Part shown: positions 1 to 7,418 of the stretch, in pieces
How the letters are laid out: each line of letters starts with the position of its first letter
Position numbering within the stretch: position 1 is the first letter of the stretch
Assembly: GCA_021784975.1 (NCBI GenBank)
Contig: JAJYGU010000392.1
Coordinates: 1-25,904 of the forward strand
From: Planctomycetota bacterium
GTDB taxonomy: Bacteria; Planctomycetota; Planctomycetia; Pirellulales; Thermoguttaceae
DNA length: 25,904 bases
Direction of reading: 5' to 3'
Translations under genes and position numbers: made by a program
Notes under the pieces: generated by a model
Databases searched by the model: none
The model's input: only the letters and a program-made list of their open reading frames with translations
Told to the model about the DNA's origin: nothing

Positions 1-1
1 G

Positions 2-574
2 CGGCGAGAAGTCCTGGCCCAGCATGGCCAGCCGCCCGATCGTCTCGAGGTCGGCTGGGCGAGCGACGCCACCGCCGCCGGCCGCGTGCGGATTTCGCGG
101 ATTACGCCGGGTTCGCCGGCCGAGCGTGCGGGTCTCCAGGTGGGCGATTGTATTCGACAAGTTGCCGGGCGGCGGATTCATAACGAAGACGACTTCGTGG
201 CGGCCGTCAGCAGCGCAGCCAGCCCCGCTCTGCTTACCGTGGAGCGAGAGGGCGAACGGCGACCGCTCAAGCTGGTGGTGCAGCTTTCCGGCGCCCCGTT
301 GCGTTGGGGAATTACCTGGCGGTTGGACGATGCCGAGCCGGGGACCATTATTCTGGCTTATGTCGTGCCCTACTCGCCAGCCGCCGCGGCCGGGCTGCGG
401 ATCGGCGATCGCATCTATCAAGTCGACGGTCGGGATTTCGCCGACGAGGCCACCTTCATCCGATGGTCGAAGACTCTGCGGGGGCCAATTTCTCTGTTGA
501 TCGAACGCCACGGCCGGTTGCGGACCATGGTGCTTCAACTCCAGCAATCGCAGCCGGTGAAGCGGGCAGCCTAG
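2..574 (+). CDS. Double-PDZ-domain protein, C-terminal part (5' end outside window)
   Basis: The frame is open from the first full codon of the window to the stop at 572-574, so the N-terminus is missing. The visible 190 residues hold two PDZ-like units. The first has the motif SPAERAGLQVGD followed by an I-x-x-V-x-G-x-x-I strand; the second has SPAAAAGLRIGD and then IYQVDGRDF. This is the usual PDZ carboxylate-loop and strand pattern. PDZ domains bind C-terminal or internal peptides, and in bacteria they often sit in periplasmic proteases of the DegP or S41 type or in scaffold proteins. No protease catalytic residues are visible in this part, so the enzyme class cannot be named. A GTG at 86 could start a shorter protein, but the frame upstream is open and reads as plausible protein, so a longer gene is more likely. 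Confident about the PDZ units, not about function. Confidence 0.8.
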   Translation, partial: RREVLAQHGQPPDRLEVGWASDATAAGRVRISRITPGSPAERAGLQVGDCIRQVAGRRIHNEDDFVAAVSSAASPALLTVEREGERRPLKLVVQLSGAPLRWGITWRLDDAEPGTIILAYVVPYSPAAAAGLRIGDRIYQVDGRDFADEATFIRWSKTLRGPISLLIERHGRLRTMVLQLQQSQPVKRAA

Positions 575-587
575 AACGGATGATCCA

Positions 588-718
588 CCGCAGAGGCGCG
601 GAGCACAAATGCAAAATGAAAAATGAAAAGTGCAAAATGCAAAATGTTGGACGTGGAGCGTTGACTCTCGGCGCTCAACTCTCAACTTTCCGTCCTCCGC
701 CTTCCGCCTTCATCCGTA
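588..718. repeat. Intergenic array with 7-bp periodicity
   Basis: From 607 to about 718 the sequence falls into consecutive 7-base units in one register. Five or six A-rich units of the form AAATGCA / AAATGAA / AAGTGCA (607-648) are followed by degenerate units, then two AACTCTC-like units (677-690) and two identical CGCCTTC units (698-711). Just upstream, 588-606 resembles the CCGCAGAGGCGCGGAG type of intergenic repeat. I see no coding potential. It lies between the PDZ gene and the DUF1080 gene. Confidence 0.75.
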
Positions 719-770
719 GTGGCGCAGTCGCCCGTTGACAGCCCCCAGGTTGGCCGTTAGCATCAAGAGC

Positions 771-1577
771 ATGACTACCATGAATCAACTCCGCTCGCGT
801 CGCGACCATCAACCCAACCGCGGCCTGCGCGCTGTCGCCCAGGCCGCGGCCTCTCCGGCCCTGGCCATCATCTGCTTGGCCGGTTCGCTGGCCGCTTCGG
901 CATCGGGCGCTTCGGACCCCTGGATCGTACTCTCCAACGACTTGAGCGGATTTCGTCAACCCACCGGGTTTTGGTATCTCGCCGGCGGAGCCAAGATCAA
1001 TCCGCAGAATGATCGCCGCTTGATCGGCGAACCGGGCCGCGGGGTGTTGATTAACGGCAAGGGCGGCCGCACCAACAATCTGATCACTAAGCAATCGTGG
1101 GGAGATGTCGAGGTGAGCTTGGAGTTCATGATCCCCCACCACTCCAACTCCGGAGTGAAGCTGGAGGGGGTCTACGAAATCCAGATCTTCGACAGTTGGC
1201 GGGTCGCCAAGCCCGGCGGGGCCGATTGCGGGGGCATCTATCCCCGCGCCGAGCCGCATCCCTATCGCCACATCGACAACGGGACGCCGCCCTTGGTCAA
1301 CGCCTGCAAAGCCCCCGGCCAATGGCAAAGCTTCGACATCGTTTTTCGCGCCCCCCGCTTCGACCGGACCGGCAAGAAGATCGCCAATGCCCGATTTGAG
1401 AAGGTGGTCTTTAACGGCAAGCTGATTCACCGCGACGCCGAGGTTGCCCACCCCACCGGCGCCATCTGGCGCGATTCGGAGCACCCAACCGGGCCGCTCT
1501 TGCTCCAGGCCGATCACGGGCCGGTGGCCTTTCGCAACGTCCGCGTCCGCCCGCTGGAGCCAAGACACGGTAGCTAA
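771..1577 (+). CDS. Secreted DUF1080 (3-keto-disaccharide hydrolase-type) protein
   Basis: 268 residues. A basic N-terminus and hydrophobic stretch (about residues 26-46, ending ASASGA) form a signal peptide with likely cleavage near residue 46-47, so the protein is probably exported. The mature part is a single DUF1080 domain, a lamin-G/jelly-roll-like fold very common in Planctomycetota. Recognisable parts are WIVLSNDLSGF at its start, the NNLITKQSWGDVEVSLEF strand pair, HHSNSGVKLEGVYEIQIFDS in the middle and the C-terminal FRNVRVRPL strand. Members act on, or are thought to act on, 3-keto-glycosides or related sugars; the substrate here is unknown. The ATG at 771 is preferred to an in-frame TTG at 735 because AAGAG lies just upstream and the signal peptide then starts normally; ATG at 780 is also possible. 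It converges on the MATE gene with 36 bases between stops. Confidence 0.88.
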   Translation: MTTMNQLRSRRDHQPNRGLRAVAQAAASPALAIICLAGSLAASASGASDPWIVLSNDLSGFRQPTGFWYLAGGAKINPQNDRRLIGEPGRGVLINGKGGRTNNLITKQSWGDVEVSLEFMIPHHSNSGVKLEGVYEIQIFDSWRVAKPGGADCGGIYPRAEPHPYRHIDNGTPPLVNACKAPGQWQSFDIVFRAPRFDRTGKKIANARFEKVVFNGKLIHRDAEVAHPTGAIWRDSEHPTGPLLLQADHGPVAFRNVRVRPLEPRHGS

Positions 1578-1613
1578 AGCGGACACCGTCGGGTTGGCTT
1601 GGTTCGGCCCGCG

Positions 1614-2984
1614 CTAGACGGCTTGTTCCATGGCGAGATGCCGGTCTCTCAGGTGCCGCAGCTCGAAGAGCAGACAGGCCCCGGTGAGCGCCGACGAGGC
1701 GAAATCGGCGGTGGGAATCGAGGCCCAAACCCCGTCTAGCCCGAACATGCGCGGCAGCACGATGACTGCCGGCACGAGCATCAACACTTGCCGCGAGAGC
1801 ATCAAGAGGGCTGCCTGTCGCGGCTTGCCCACCGCCTGAAAGTAGCTGGAGCTGACGATCTGAAAGCCGACCAGGGGCATCATGGCCATAGCGATGCGAA
1901 TCGCGTGCCCTCCCGAGGCGATCAGGTCCTGGTCGCTCTGTCCGAACAACCGCACCACTTGCAGCGGAAACAGCATGGCGACGGCGAAGCCCAAGGCGGT
2001 GGCCCCGCTGGCCACCAAGATCGCGATTTCCAATGCCTTCTTGACGCGGTCGTAGCGCTGGGCGCCGTAGTTGTAGCCGATGATCGGCTGGGCCCCCTGG
2101 TTGAGCCCGAAAATGGGCATGGCGAAGAACATGATCACCGGGAAGATGATCCCCATGGTGGCGATGGCCAGGTCGCCGCCGTACACGCCAAGCTGGTGGT
2201 TCAGCAGACTCTGCAACAGGCTGGCCACCAGTTGCATCAGGAACGTGGGCGAGCCGGTGGCAAAGATAGCCAGGCACAGGTCGGCCGACAGCCGGAAATT
2301 GCGCAGCCGCAACTTCAACACGCTGGCCCGGCCGAAAAAATGGGCCACCACCCAGACCGTCGATACCGCCTGACCGGCCACGGTAGCCAGCGCAGCCCCC
2401 TCCATCCCCCAGGAAAACCCGAAAATGAAGATCGGCGCCAGCACCGCGTTCAACACCACGCTGATGAGGATCGAGAACATGGCGATCCATGGGTTGCCTT
2501 CGCCCCGAACGGCGGCGTTCAGCCCGAAACTGACCACCTGGAAAATCGAACCCAGCGCAAGGACTCGCAGATAATCACGGGCATAGGGCAGCACCGCTTC
2601 ACTCGCCCCGAAGAAGCGAAGAACGCTATCCAGAAACAGCAACCCGAGGACGGTGATCAGCAGCGAGGCCGCCACCAGCAGCACGGCCGCGTGGCCGAGA
2701 ATCCGCTCCGCCTCGGAGTTCTTGCGTTCGCCGAGGCGAATCGAGATCAGGGTCGTGGCCCCGAAGCCGACCAGCATGCTGAAGGCCAGGGCCACCAGGA
2801 CGAAGGGAAACGAGACCGTTACCCCGCTGATCCCGTCCTCGCCGATAGCCCGGCCCACGAAGATCCGGTCGATGATGGTGTACAGCGCCTGGCTCATCGT
2901 CCCCACGATGGCCGGCGTGGCGAATTGTAAGAGCAGGCGGGGAACGCTCCCCCTGCCAAGCTGGGCGGACCGGTCGGAATTCAT
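1614..2984 (-). CDS. MATE-family multidrug/solute exporter
   Basis: 456 residues, the usual MATE length, with about twelve hydrophobic segments arranged as two homologous halves. The N-terminal LLLQFATPAIVGTMSQALYTIIDRIFVGRAIG is a classic start of a MATE domain (membrane helix 1 with the conserved D in IIDRIFVG), and FGLNQGAQPIIGYNYGAQRYDRV is the matching motif opening the second half. It is closer to the MepA/NorM-like drug exporters than to MurJ flippases by these motifs. Such proteins exchange Na+ or H+ for cationic drugs or metabolites across the inner membrane. The ATG start is preceded by a perfect TATAAT box about 20 bases upstream, so the leader is very short and no clear Shine-Dalgarno is seen. 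The substrate cannot be inferred. Confidence 0.93.
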   Translation of the reverse strand: MNSDRSAQLGRGSVPRLLLQFATPAIVGTMSQALYTIIDRIFVGRAIGEDGISGVTVSFPFVLVALAFSMLVGFGATTLISIRLGERKNSEAERILGHAAVLLVAASLLITVLGLLFLDSVLRFFGASEAVLPYARDYLRVLALGSIFQVVSFGLNAAVRGEGNPWIAMFSILISVVLNAVLAPIFIFGFSWGMEGAALATVAGQAVSTVWVVAHFFGRASVLKLRLRNFRLSADLCLAIFATGSPTFLMQLVASLLQSLLNHQLGVYGGDLAIATMGIIFPVIMFFAMPIFGLNQGAQPIIGYNYGAQRYDRVKKALEIAILVASGATALGFAVAMLFPLQVVRLFGQSDQDLIASGGHAIRIAMAMMPLVGFQIVSSSYFQAVGKPRQAALLMLSRQVLMLVPAVIVLPRMFGLDGVWASIPTADFASSALTGACLLFELRHLRDRHLAMEQAV

Positions 2985-3004
2985 GAGTAGAACTTTAGGG
3001 GCTG

Positions 3005-3033
3005 ATTATAACCACGGCGGGCAACCGTTCCCA
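3005..3033 (-). promoter_or_regulatory. Candidate promoter of the MATE gene
   Basis: On the minus strand a perfect TATAAT (3005-3010) lies 17 bases from a weak -35-like TGGGAA (3028-3033). Transcription would begin near 2998, giving a leader of roughly 15 bases before the ATG at 2984. Confidence 0.5.
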
Positions 3034-3054
3034 GGCCGGCGAATGGCACAGGCG

Positions 3055-3108
3055 GGGCCGTCCCATTCTTGTCGCCTCCAGCCACAAGAATCGAGACAGT
3101 CCCCATTT
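3055..3108. repeat. Degenerate REP-like palindromic element
   Basis: An 8-bp inverted repeat ATTCTTGT (3065-3072) / ACAAGAAT (3084-3091) is bracketed by GTCCC on the left and GACAGTCCCC on the right. The same plan (GTCCC, inverted repeat, GACAGTCCCC) occurs at 22121-22164, so these are two members of one family. It lies between the divergent MATE and GT39-like genes. The rest of the gap 2985-3216 holds a small perfect hairpin CCGCAT-agg-ATGCGG at 3180-3194 and nothing that looks coding. Confidence 0.6.
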
Positions 3109-3216
3109 TTCGCCGGACCGTATCGAGAAGACAAATCGGCCTATAGCAATGTTCGCCTCAGCCGGCATGATTTATGAAACCGCATAGGATGCGGAGGAAA
3201 GAGGCGATGACTGATC

Positions 3217-3246
3217 TTGATTGGGCCGGCTGGTAGCGAGTATACT
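3217..3246 (+). promoter_or_regulatory. Candidate sigma-70-type promoter for the GT39-like gene
   Basis: TTGATT (3217-3222), an 18-base spacer and TATACT (3241-3246). Transcription would begin near 3253. This places the promoter inside the longest possible open frame, which argues for translation starting downstream, at 3325. Confidence 0.55.
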
Positions 3247-3324
3247 GCCTCCCCCGATTGGGTCACAGCACGGGCGCGCGGCAGTTCGGGCAAGACGCGC
3301 TCGATCCGGCACGGATGTCCGTCT

Positions 3325-4977
3325 ATGGCGTTTCCTATTTCCTGCGAGCCCCCGCCGGCCGATTTCCCGAATCATCTGGCCCTCGGGCAGCCCGAGCGGC
3401 TTACGCTTAAGCCGTCGCCTTGGTTATTGGTAGGGCTGGTGCTGTTGTGTCTGGCGCCGCGGGCGTGGATGGCGCGGCGAATCGCCAGCATTTGCCCGGA
3501 CGGCGTGCTCTACATCAACGCTGCCCGAGCGCTCGAGGCGGGCAACCTTCACGCTGCCTTCCAAGAGATGTCGCTGAACGTCTATCCGGTGATCCTCGTG
3601 CTGCTGCACCGCCTGGGCATGCCCTGGGAGTCGGCAGCCGTGGTCTGGAACGTGGTGATTTCATGCCTGGTGGTGCTCCCGTTGTACGGTTGGGTGCGCC
3701 GCCAGTTCGACGACCGGCTGGCGATCATCGCCTGCCTGCTTTACGCGGTCCACCCGAAGTTCATCGAGTGGAGTCCGGAGGTCATGCGCGACCCAACCTT
3801 CTGGTTTCTGTTCATCCTTTCCATCTACTGGTTGTGGCGGGCCGTCACCGAGGCACGGGTGCGGTATTTTGTGACGGGGGGAGCGGCCGTCACCTTAGCC
3901 GTGCTGACCCGCACCGAAGGCTGGTTCCTATTGATACCCTTTGCTCTGTGGACCTTCTGGCGCTGGTTGGCCCTGGGCACGGCGCGGCAGCGGGTCCTGT
4001 GGGGTGCCGCCTTGGGTTTGGCGGTCTTTCCAAGCCTATTGCTGACAGTGAACCTGGCATGGGTGCATGGGCGAGGGGGTTGGGCGGCCCCGAGGCTCAA
4101 GCCCTTGGAACGCGTCGAGCCGTGGCTGCAATCCCTGCTCACCAGCGACTCGGCGACCGAGGAGGATGCCAGCGGCCTGGAGGCACAGCGGAGCCTCAAG
4201 CGGATGGTGTGGGTCTACTTCCCGACGCTCACCCGCGGCCTGTCACCGATCTTTGCCTTGTTGATGTTCGGCGGCATGTGGGGCTGGCGGCGGGTATGGG
4301 CAAGGCGCGACCATCAACCACCGTTCTACACCGCGCTGCTGATTCTGTTGGGCATTTGGGTGCAGTTGTGGTTCGACCGCGACATCTGCCCGCGCTACGC
4401 GCTGCCCATCGTGCTGATGGCCTCGCCCTTCGCCGCCCTGGGGCTATTGGCGCTGGCGGCGCGGCTGCTGCGGATCGCAGCCTGGTTTGGGGTCTTGAGG
4501 AAGACAATCCCCGTCCAGCGCACGGTGCTAGTGACCGTCTTGCTGGGCGTGGCGGTGGCCGGAATCGCCGATGCCTGGCACAGCAATCGCCGGTACTCTG
4601 AGGCGCGGGTTATGGCCGGCGACCTCGGCCGCTGGGTTCGCCGACAGTTCTCCGCGCCGCCGATGTTGGTCGGCCCGGTAGGATTGACGCCGGTGGCCAA
4701 CTACTACGCCTTCGACGGCCCCTGCGAGGCTTTTCGCTGGGAAACCACCCCGGCCGCCATCCTGGCCATGGTTCAACAGAGCAAAGCCGAGGTGGTTCTG
4801 CTGCGATCGGCCAAACAACTCACCCCGGAGCGGTGCGCGAGTCTGGCCGAGCGGATGCAACAACTCGGCTTTCGGGCGGTGGACCGCGCCGATCTGCCCC
4901 CCACTTGCGACGAGGTGCAAGTGCTGCTTCGCGACCACCGCTCGGCCCGCACCGCGCCGGGAACGGTACGGCGGTGA
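3325..4977 (+). CDS. Polytopic membrane glycosyltransferase, GT39/ArnT-like (GT-C fold)
   Basis: 550 residues with about ten or more membrane helices. The first helix (about residues 32-48) is followed by an acidic loop motif, PDGVLYINAARALEAGN, in the place where GT-C enzymes carry the catalytic acidic residue (D59 here). The next helices match the PMT_2/ArnT type, including a charged periplasmic-side motif RDICPRYALPIVL late in the domain. The C-terminal about 110 residues form a soluble tail. Enzymes of this class transfer a sugar from a polyprenyl-phosphate donor to lipid A, a protein or a polymer outside the inner membrane; the acceptor here is unknown. The neighbouring GT4, WaaF and LpxK genes suggest LPS. 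The ATG at 3325 was chosen because a good promoter lies at 3217-3246; an in-frame TTG at 3217 would add 36 unconvincing residues. No strong Shine-Dalgarno is seen. Confidence 0.82.
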   Translation: MAFPISCEPPPADFPNHLALGQPERLTLKPSPWLLVGLVLLCLAPRAWMARRIASICPDGVLYINAARALEAGNLHAAFQEMSLNVYPVILVLLHRLGMPWESAAVVWNVVISCLVVLPLYGWVRRQFDDRLAIIACLLYAVHPKFIEWSPEVMRDPTFWFLFILSIYWLWRAVTEARVRYFVTGGAAVTLAVLTRTEGWFLLIPFALWTFWRWLALGTARQRVLWGAALGLAVFPSLLLTVNLAWVHGRGGWAAPRLKPLERVEPWLQSLLTSDSATEEDASGLEAQRSLKRMVWVYFPTLTRGLSPIFALLMFGGMWGWRRVWARRDHQPPFYTALLILLGIWVQLWFDRDICPRYALPIVLMASPFAALGLLALAARLLRIAAWFGVLRKTIPVQRTVLVTVLLGVAVAGIADAWHSNRRYSEARVMAGDLGRWVRRQFSAPPMLVGPVGLTPVANYYAFDGPCEAFRWETTPAAILAMVQQSKAEVVLLRSAKQLTPERCASLAERMQQLGFRAVDRADLPPTCDEVQVLLRDHRSARTAPGTVRR

Positions 4978-5059
4978 CGGGGGATCGACTAGCGGTCGTG
5001 TAGAATCCACCTAACAAGCGCGAAATCCGAATCGGACTCAGAGCAGGGTCAAAGCACCA

Positions 5060-6265
5060 ATGTCCGGAAGCACGGAATCCACGCTTCGCGGGTGGGCGGC
5101 CCAGGCACGCCTGACGGTGGCTTTGGCTTCGACGCAGCGGGAGTGGCATGGCGGCGAAGAGCAGGCCCGGCTGTTGCTGTCGGGCCTGCGTCGCCGCGGC
5201 TGGCGCTGCGTGGTACTGGGGCGACGGGACGGCCGGTTCGCCGATCGCATGGCCGCCGAGGGGTTCGAGACCTTCACCTTTGGCGGCAACGGCCGCAGCC
5301 CGACCGAGTTGTGGCGCATCCGTCGCTGCCTGCGGCGTCTCCAGCCCGACGTCTTGCACTACAACGACGCCCATGCGGTAAGCGGCGTGGGGTTGGCGGC
5401 GGCGGGGCTGCCGATTGCCGCCCGAGTTGCCGCCCGGCGCACCAGTTTTCCGATTCATGCGCCTCGGCTCTACCGCTGGCTGTGCGATCGGGTAGCGTGC
5501 GTGTCGCGGCCGGTGGCCCAGGTGTGCCGCCAGTGCGGCATCCCCGATGCCATGTTGCGAGTCGTACATGACGGAGTGGATCCCGATCGCGTCGGTCGTG
5601 GAGATCGCCTCCTGGGACGCGGGTCCTTGGGAGTAAGCGAAGACGAAATTCTGCTGGTGACGGTCGCCAAATTGACCGACTGCAAAGGGCATCGCTTCCT
5701 GCTGGACGCCTTGCCGGCGGTGATTCAAGGCCATCCTCGGCTGACGGTTGCCTTTGCCGGCGATGGAGAACTCCGCCAGCCGCTGGAGCAGCAGGTCCGC
5801 CGGCTGGGCCTGGAACACCACGTCCGCTTTCTGGGCTATCGGCACGACGTCCCCGACCTGATCCAGGCCGCCGACCTCTTGGTTCATCCGGCGCATCACG
5901 AAGGGCTTTGCTCGACGATCATCGACGCCATGCTTGCCGGGCGAACGATCGTGACGACCACGGCTGGCGGCATCCCCGATCTCATCGGCAGCGAGTCGCC
6001 CTCACCCCCCGCCCCTCTCTCGGAAGGGGAGGGGAGCCATGAATCCCCTGCCTCTCTCCCCAAAAGAGACGGGATCTGCGCGTGGACCGTCCCGCCGTGC
6101 GATCCGCCGGCGCTGGCGGAGGCCATTCTGCGGGCCTTGGCCTCTCCCCAAGCATCTGCTGCCATGCTGGATCGCGCCCGCCGCCGGGCTGAAGCCATGT
6201 TTACAGCCGATCGGATGGTCGAGGCCACCCTGGCGGTATATCGAGGGATGAGGGATGAGAGATGA
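5060..6265 (+). CDS. Glycosyltransferase family 4 (GT-B fold), with an in-frame repeat-derived insert
   Basis: 401 residues. The N-terminal half is the acceptor domain: a TVALASTQREWHGGEEQ start with the glycine-rich loop, and LQPDVLHYNDAHA at 94-106. The C-terminal half is the donor domain, with ILLVTVAKLTDCKGHRFLLDAL (197-218), the FLGYRHDVPDLIQAADLLVHPAHHEG stretch and the E-x7-E-type motif EGLCSTIIDAM at 281-291. It transfers a sugar from a nucleotide-sugar donor in the cytoplasm, probably to an LPS core or surface glycan given the neighbours. Between GGIPDLIG (303-310) and DGICAWTVPPCDPPALAEAI, where relatives read straight through, about 26 residues rich in P, S and E are inserted; the DNA there is a REP-like repeat. 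The last codons are made of 7-bp repeats. It starts with ATG 82 bases after the GT39-like gene and may share its transcript. Confidence 0.88.
   Translation: MSGSTESTLRGWAAQARLTVALASTQREWHGGEEQARLLLSGLRRRGWRCVVLGRRDGRFADRMAAEGFETFTFGGNGRSPTELWRIRRCLRRLQPDVLHYNDAHAVSGVGLAAAGLPIAARVAARRTSFPIHAPRLYRWLCDRVACVSRPVAQVCRQCGIPDAMLRVVHDGVDPDRVGRGDRLLGRGSLGVSEDEILLVTVAKLTDCKGHRFLLDALPAVIQGHPRLTVAFAGDGELRQPLEQQVRRLGLEHHVRFLGYRHDVPDLIQAADLLVHPAHHEGLCSTIIDAMLAGRTIVTTTAGGIPDLIGSESPSPPAPLSEGEGSHESPASLPKRDGICAWTVPPCDPPALAEAILRALASPQASAAMLDRARRRAEAMFTADRMVEATLAVYRGMRDER
5990..6067 (+). repeat. REP-like element inserted in frame in the GT4 gene
   Basis: The DNA opens with CCCTCAC (5999-6005) and a C-rich arm facing a GGGGAGGGG arm (6027-6035), then a second C-rich tract with CTCTCCCC (6055-6062). 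It is a degenerate member of the intergenic hairpin family seen at 9910-9940, 9987-10019 and 10889-10922. It contributes about 26 residues with no stop or frameshift, in a loop just after the donor-binding GGIPDLI motif. Confidence 0.65.
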
Positions 6266-6298
6266 GAGATGGTTTGGTCATCCCTCATCCCTCATCAA
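6243..6298. terminator. Perfect inverted repeat of heptads at the convergent gene ends; probable bidirectional terminator
   Basis: Bases 6243-6258 and 6278-6293 form a perfect 16-bp inverted repeat around a 19-base loop. The whole element is in 7-base units: two GAGGGAT, two GAGAGAT, one GGTTTGG, two TCATCCC and one TCATCAA. It encodes the last residues of the GT4 gene (stop 6263-6265) and of the WaaF-like gene (stop 6278-6280), whose stops are 12 bases apart. There is no T-run, so the terminator role is inferred from position and structure. Confidence 0.55.
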
Positions 6299-7318
6299 CT
6301 TCAACACCGCCTTAAACACCATCTCTACCGTCAAGTCGCGCATGCAACGGTGATGCTTCAACGGGCAGATCCGCCGGTGGCATCCGATGCACTCCAGATC
6401 GAGCATCAGATTGTCCGCCCGCTGCGTCGGATTTTCGCTCCAGATCGGCAGCATCGGGCCAAAGAGCGTAACCACCGGCAAGCCAAAGGCGGCCGCCACA
6501 TGCCGCGGGCCGCTGTCGGTCGAGACCATCAGCCGGCAGCGGCGAATACATGCCTTGGCGGTGCCGAGGTCCAGCGGCTGATCGGCCATCGAAAACACTC
6601 GCGGACTGCCCGCCAGCCGAACCACTTCCGCGGCGATTTCCCGCTCTTTCGGGCCACACATCACCAGCACGTCGTGATCGAGTTGGGCGACGACCCGCCG
6701 GGCCAGTTGGCCGAAATACTCCACTGGCCAGAGTTTGGCCGCCCCATAGGCCCCGCTAGAATTGAAGGCGACCACGCGTCCGTCGCCTCGCAGCCCGAGC
6801 CGCTCGAAGACCCTATCCGCCGACCGTTCGTCGGCCTCCACGGTGGCCAACTCCAGCCGGGGGGATTCTTGTCCACAGCCCAACGCACCAGCGAGGTCCA
6901 GATAGCTTTCCACCATGGGCATCGGCATCAGCCTCCGGCCCATGCGCCGCGGATACAGCTTTCCGGTCAACAACGGCCCGCGACCGTAGCGCACATAGCC
7001 GATCCTCTCGGTGGCCCGACCGAGCCAGGCCACCACCGCCGTCCGCAGCGAATTGGTCAGCAGCACGGCCATGTCGAACCGGGCGGCCCGCATCCGGCGG
7101 GCAAGGGCCAGCGTGTGCAAATCGCGATTTCCATTCCGTGGATCGTAGCACCATTGCTCATTAAGCCAGCTCGTGCCTTTGAGCACGTCGGCCAGGTAGG
7201 GGCGGAGGATGCCGACCAGCCGGACATCGGCACCATACTGGCGACGAAGGGCACGCAGCGTGGGCGTGGCCATCACCAGGTCGCCGAGCCAGTTGGGAAG
7301 GAAAATGGCAATCTTCAC
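6278..7318 (-). CDS. waaF: ADP-heptose--LPS heptosyltransferase II-like (GT9)
   Basis: 346 residues, the normal WaaF length. The start KIAIFLPNWLGDLVMATPTLRAL is the GT9 acceptor-side signature, and STDSGPRHVAAAFGLPVVTLFGP at 266-288 is the donor-binding motif typical of ADP-heptose transferases. A cysteine/histidine-rich segment follows (C310, C313, C318, C325), as is usual in the WaaF branch. The enzyme adds a heptose to the inner core of LPS at the cytoplasmic face of the inner membrane. It starts with GTG (the codon at 7316-7318) and has no visible Shine-Dalgarno; it lies 100 bases downstream of lpxK on the same strand, so the two probably form one transcript. The C-terminal LMRDEG is encoded by the 7-bp repeat hairpin shared with the convergent GT4 gene. 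The exact sugar and position (heptosyltransferase I versus II) cannot be proven from sequence alone. Confidence 0.88.
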   Translation of the reverse strand: MKIAIFLPNWLGDLVMATPTLRALRRQYGADVRLVGILRPYLADVLKGTSWLNEQWCYDPRNGNRDLHTLALARRMRAARFDMAVLLTNSLRTAVVAWLGRATERIGYVRYGRGPLLTGKLYPRRMGRRLMPMPMVESYLDLAGALGCGQESPRLELATVEADERSADRVFERLGLRGDGRVVAFNSSGAYGAAKLWPVEYFGQLARRVVAQLDHDVLVMCGPKEREIAAEVVRLAGSPRVFSMADQPLDLGTAKACIRRCRLMVSTDSGPRHVAAAFGLPVVTLFGPMLPIWSENPTQRADNLMLDLECIGCHRRICPLKHHRCMRDLTVEMVFKAVLKLMRDEG

Positions 7319-7418
7319 AGGGCGGCCGGGCTGCCAACCAGACTGAGCTTCCGCTCGGCCGGCGTTAGCCCGCTCCCGTTGGTCGCTGGAGGTCTTTCCA
7401 AGAAAACAAAAATCGGGA

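Noticed and set aside
1788..2930. Plus-strand open frame of 380 codons and a minus-strand alternative at 1411-2490, both over the MATE gene
   Set aside because: Both are full of H, Q, R and G with no membrane pattern, whereas the MATE frame has twelve helices and family motifs.
3207..3236. Nine-codon frame MTDLDWAGW with two tryptophans behind GGAGG, like a leader peptide
   Set aside because: It overlaps the -35 region of the promoter at 3217-3246, so that transcript would not include it, and no attenuator-like structures or amino acid genes follow.
3394..3420. Hairpin CGGCTT / AAGCCG inside the GT39-like gene
   Set aside because: A 6-bp stem in GC-rich coding sequence is expected by chance and the protein frame runs through it normally.
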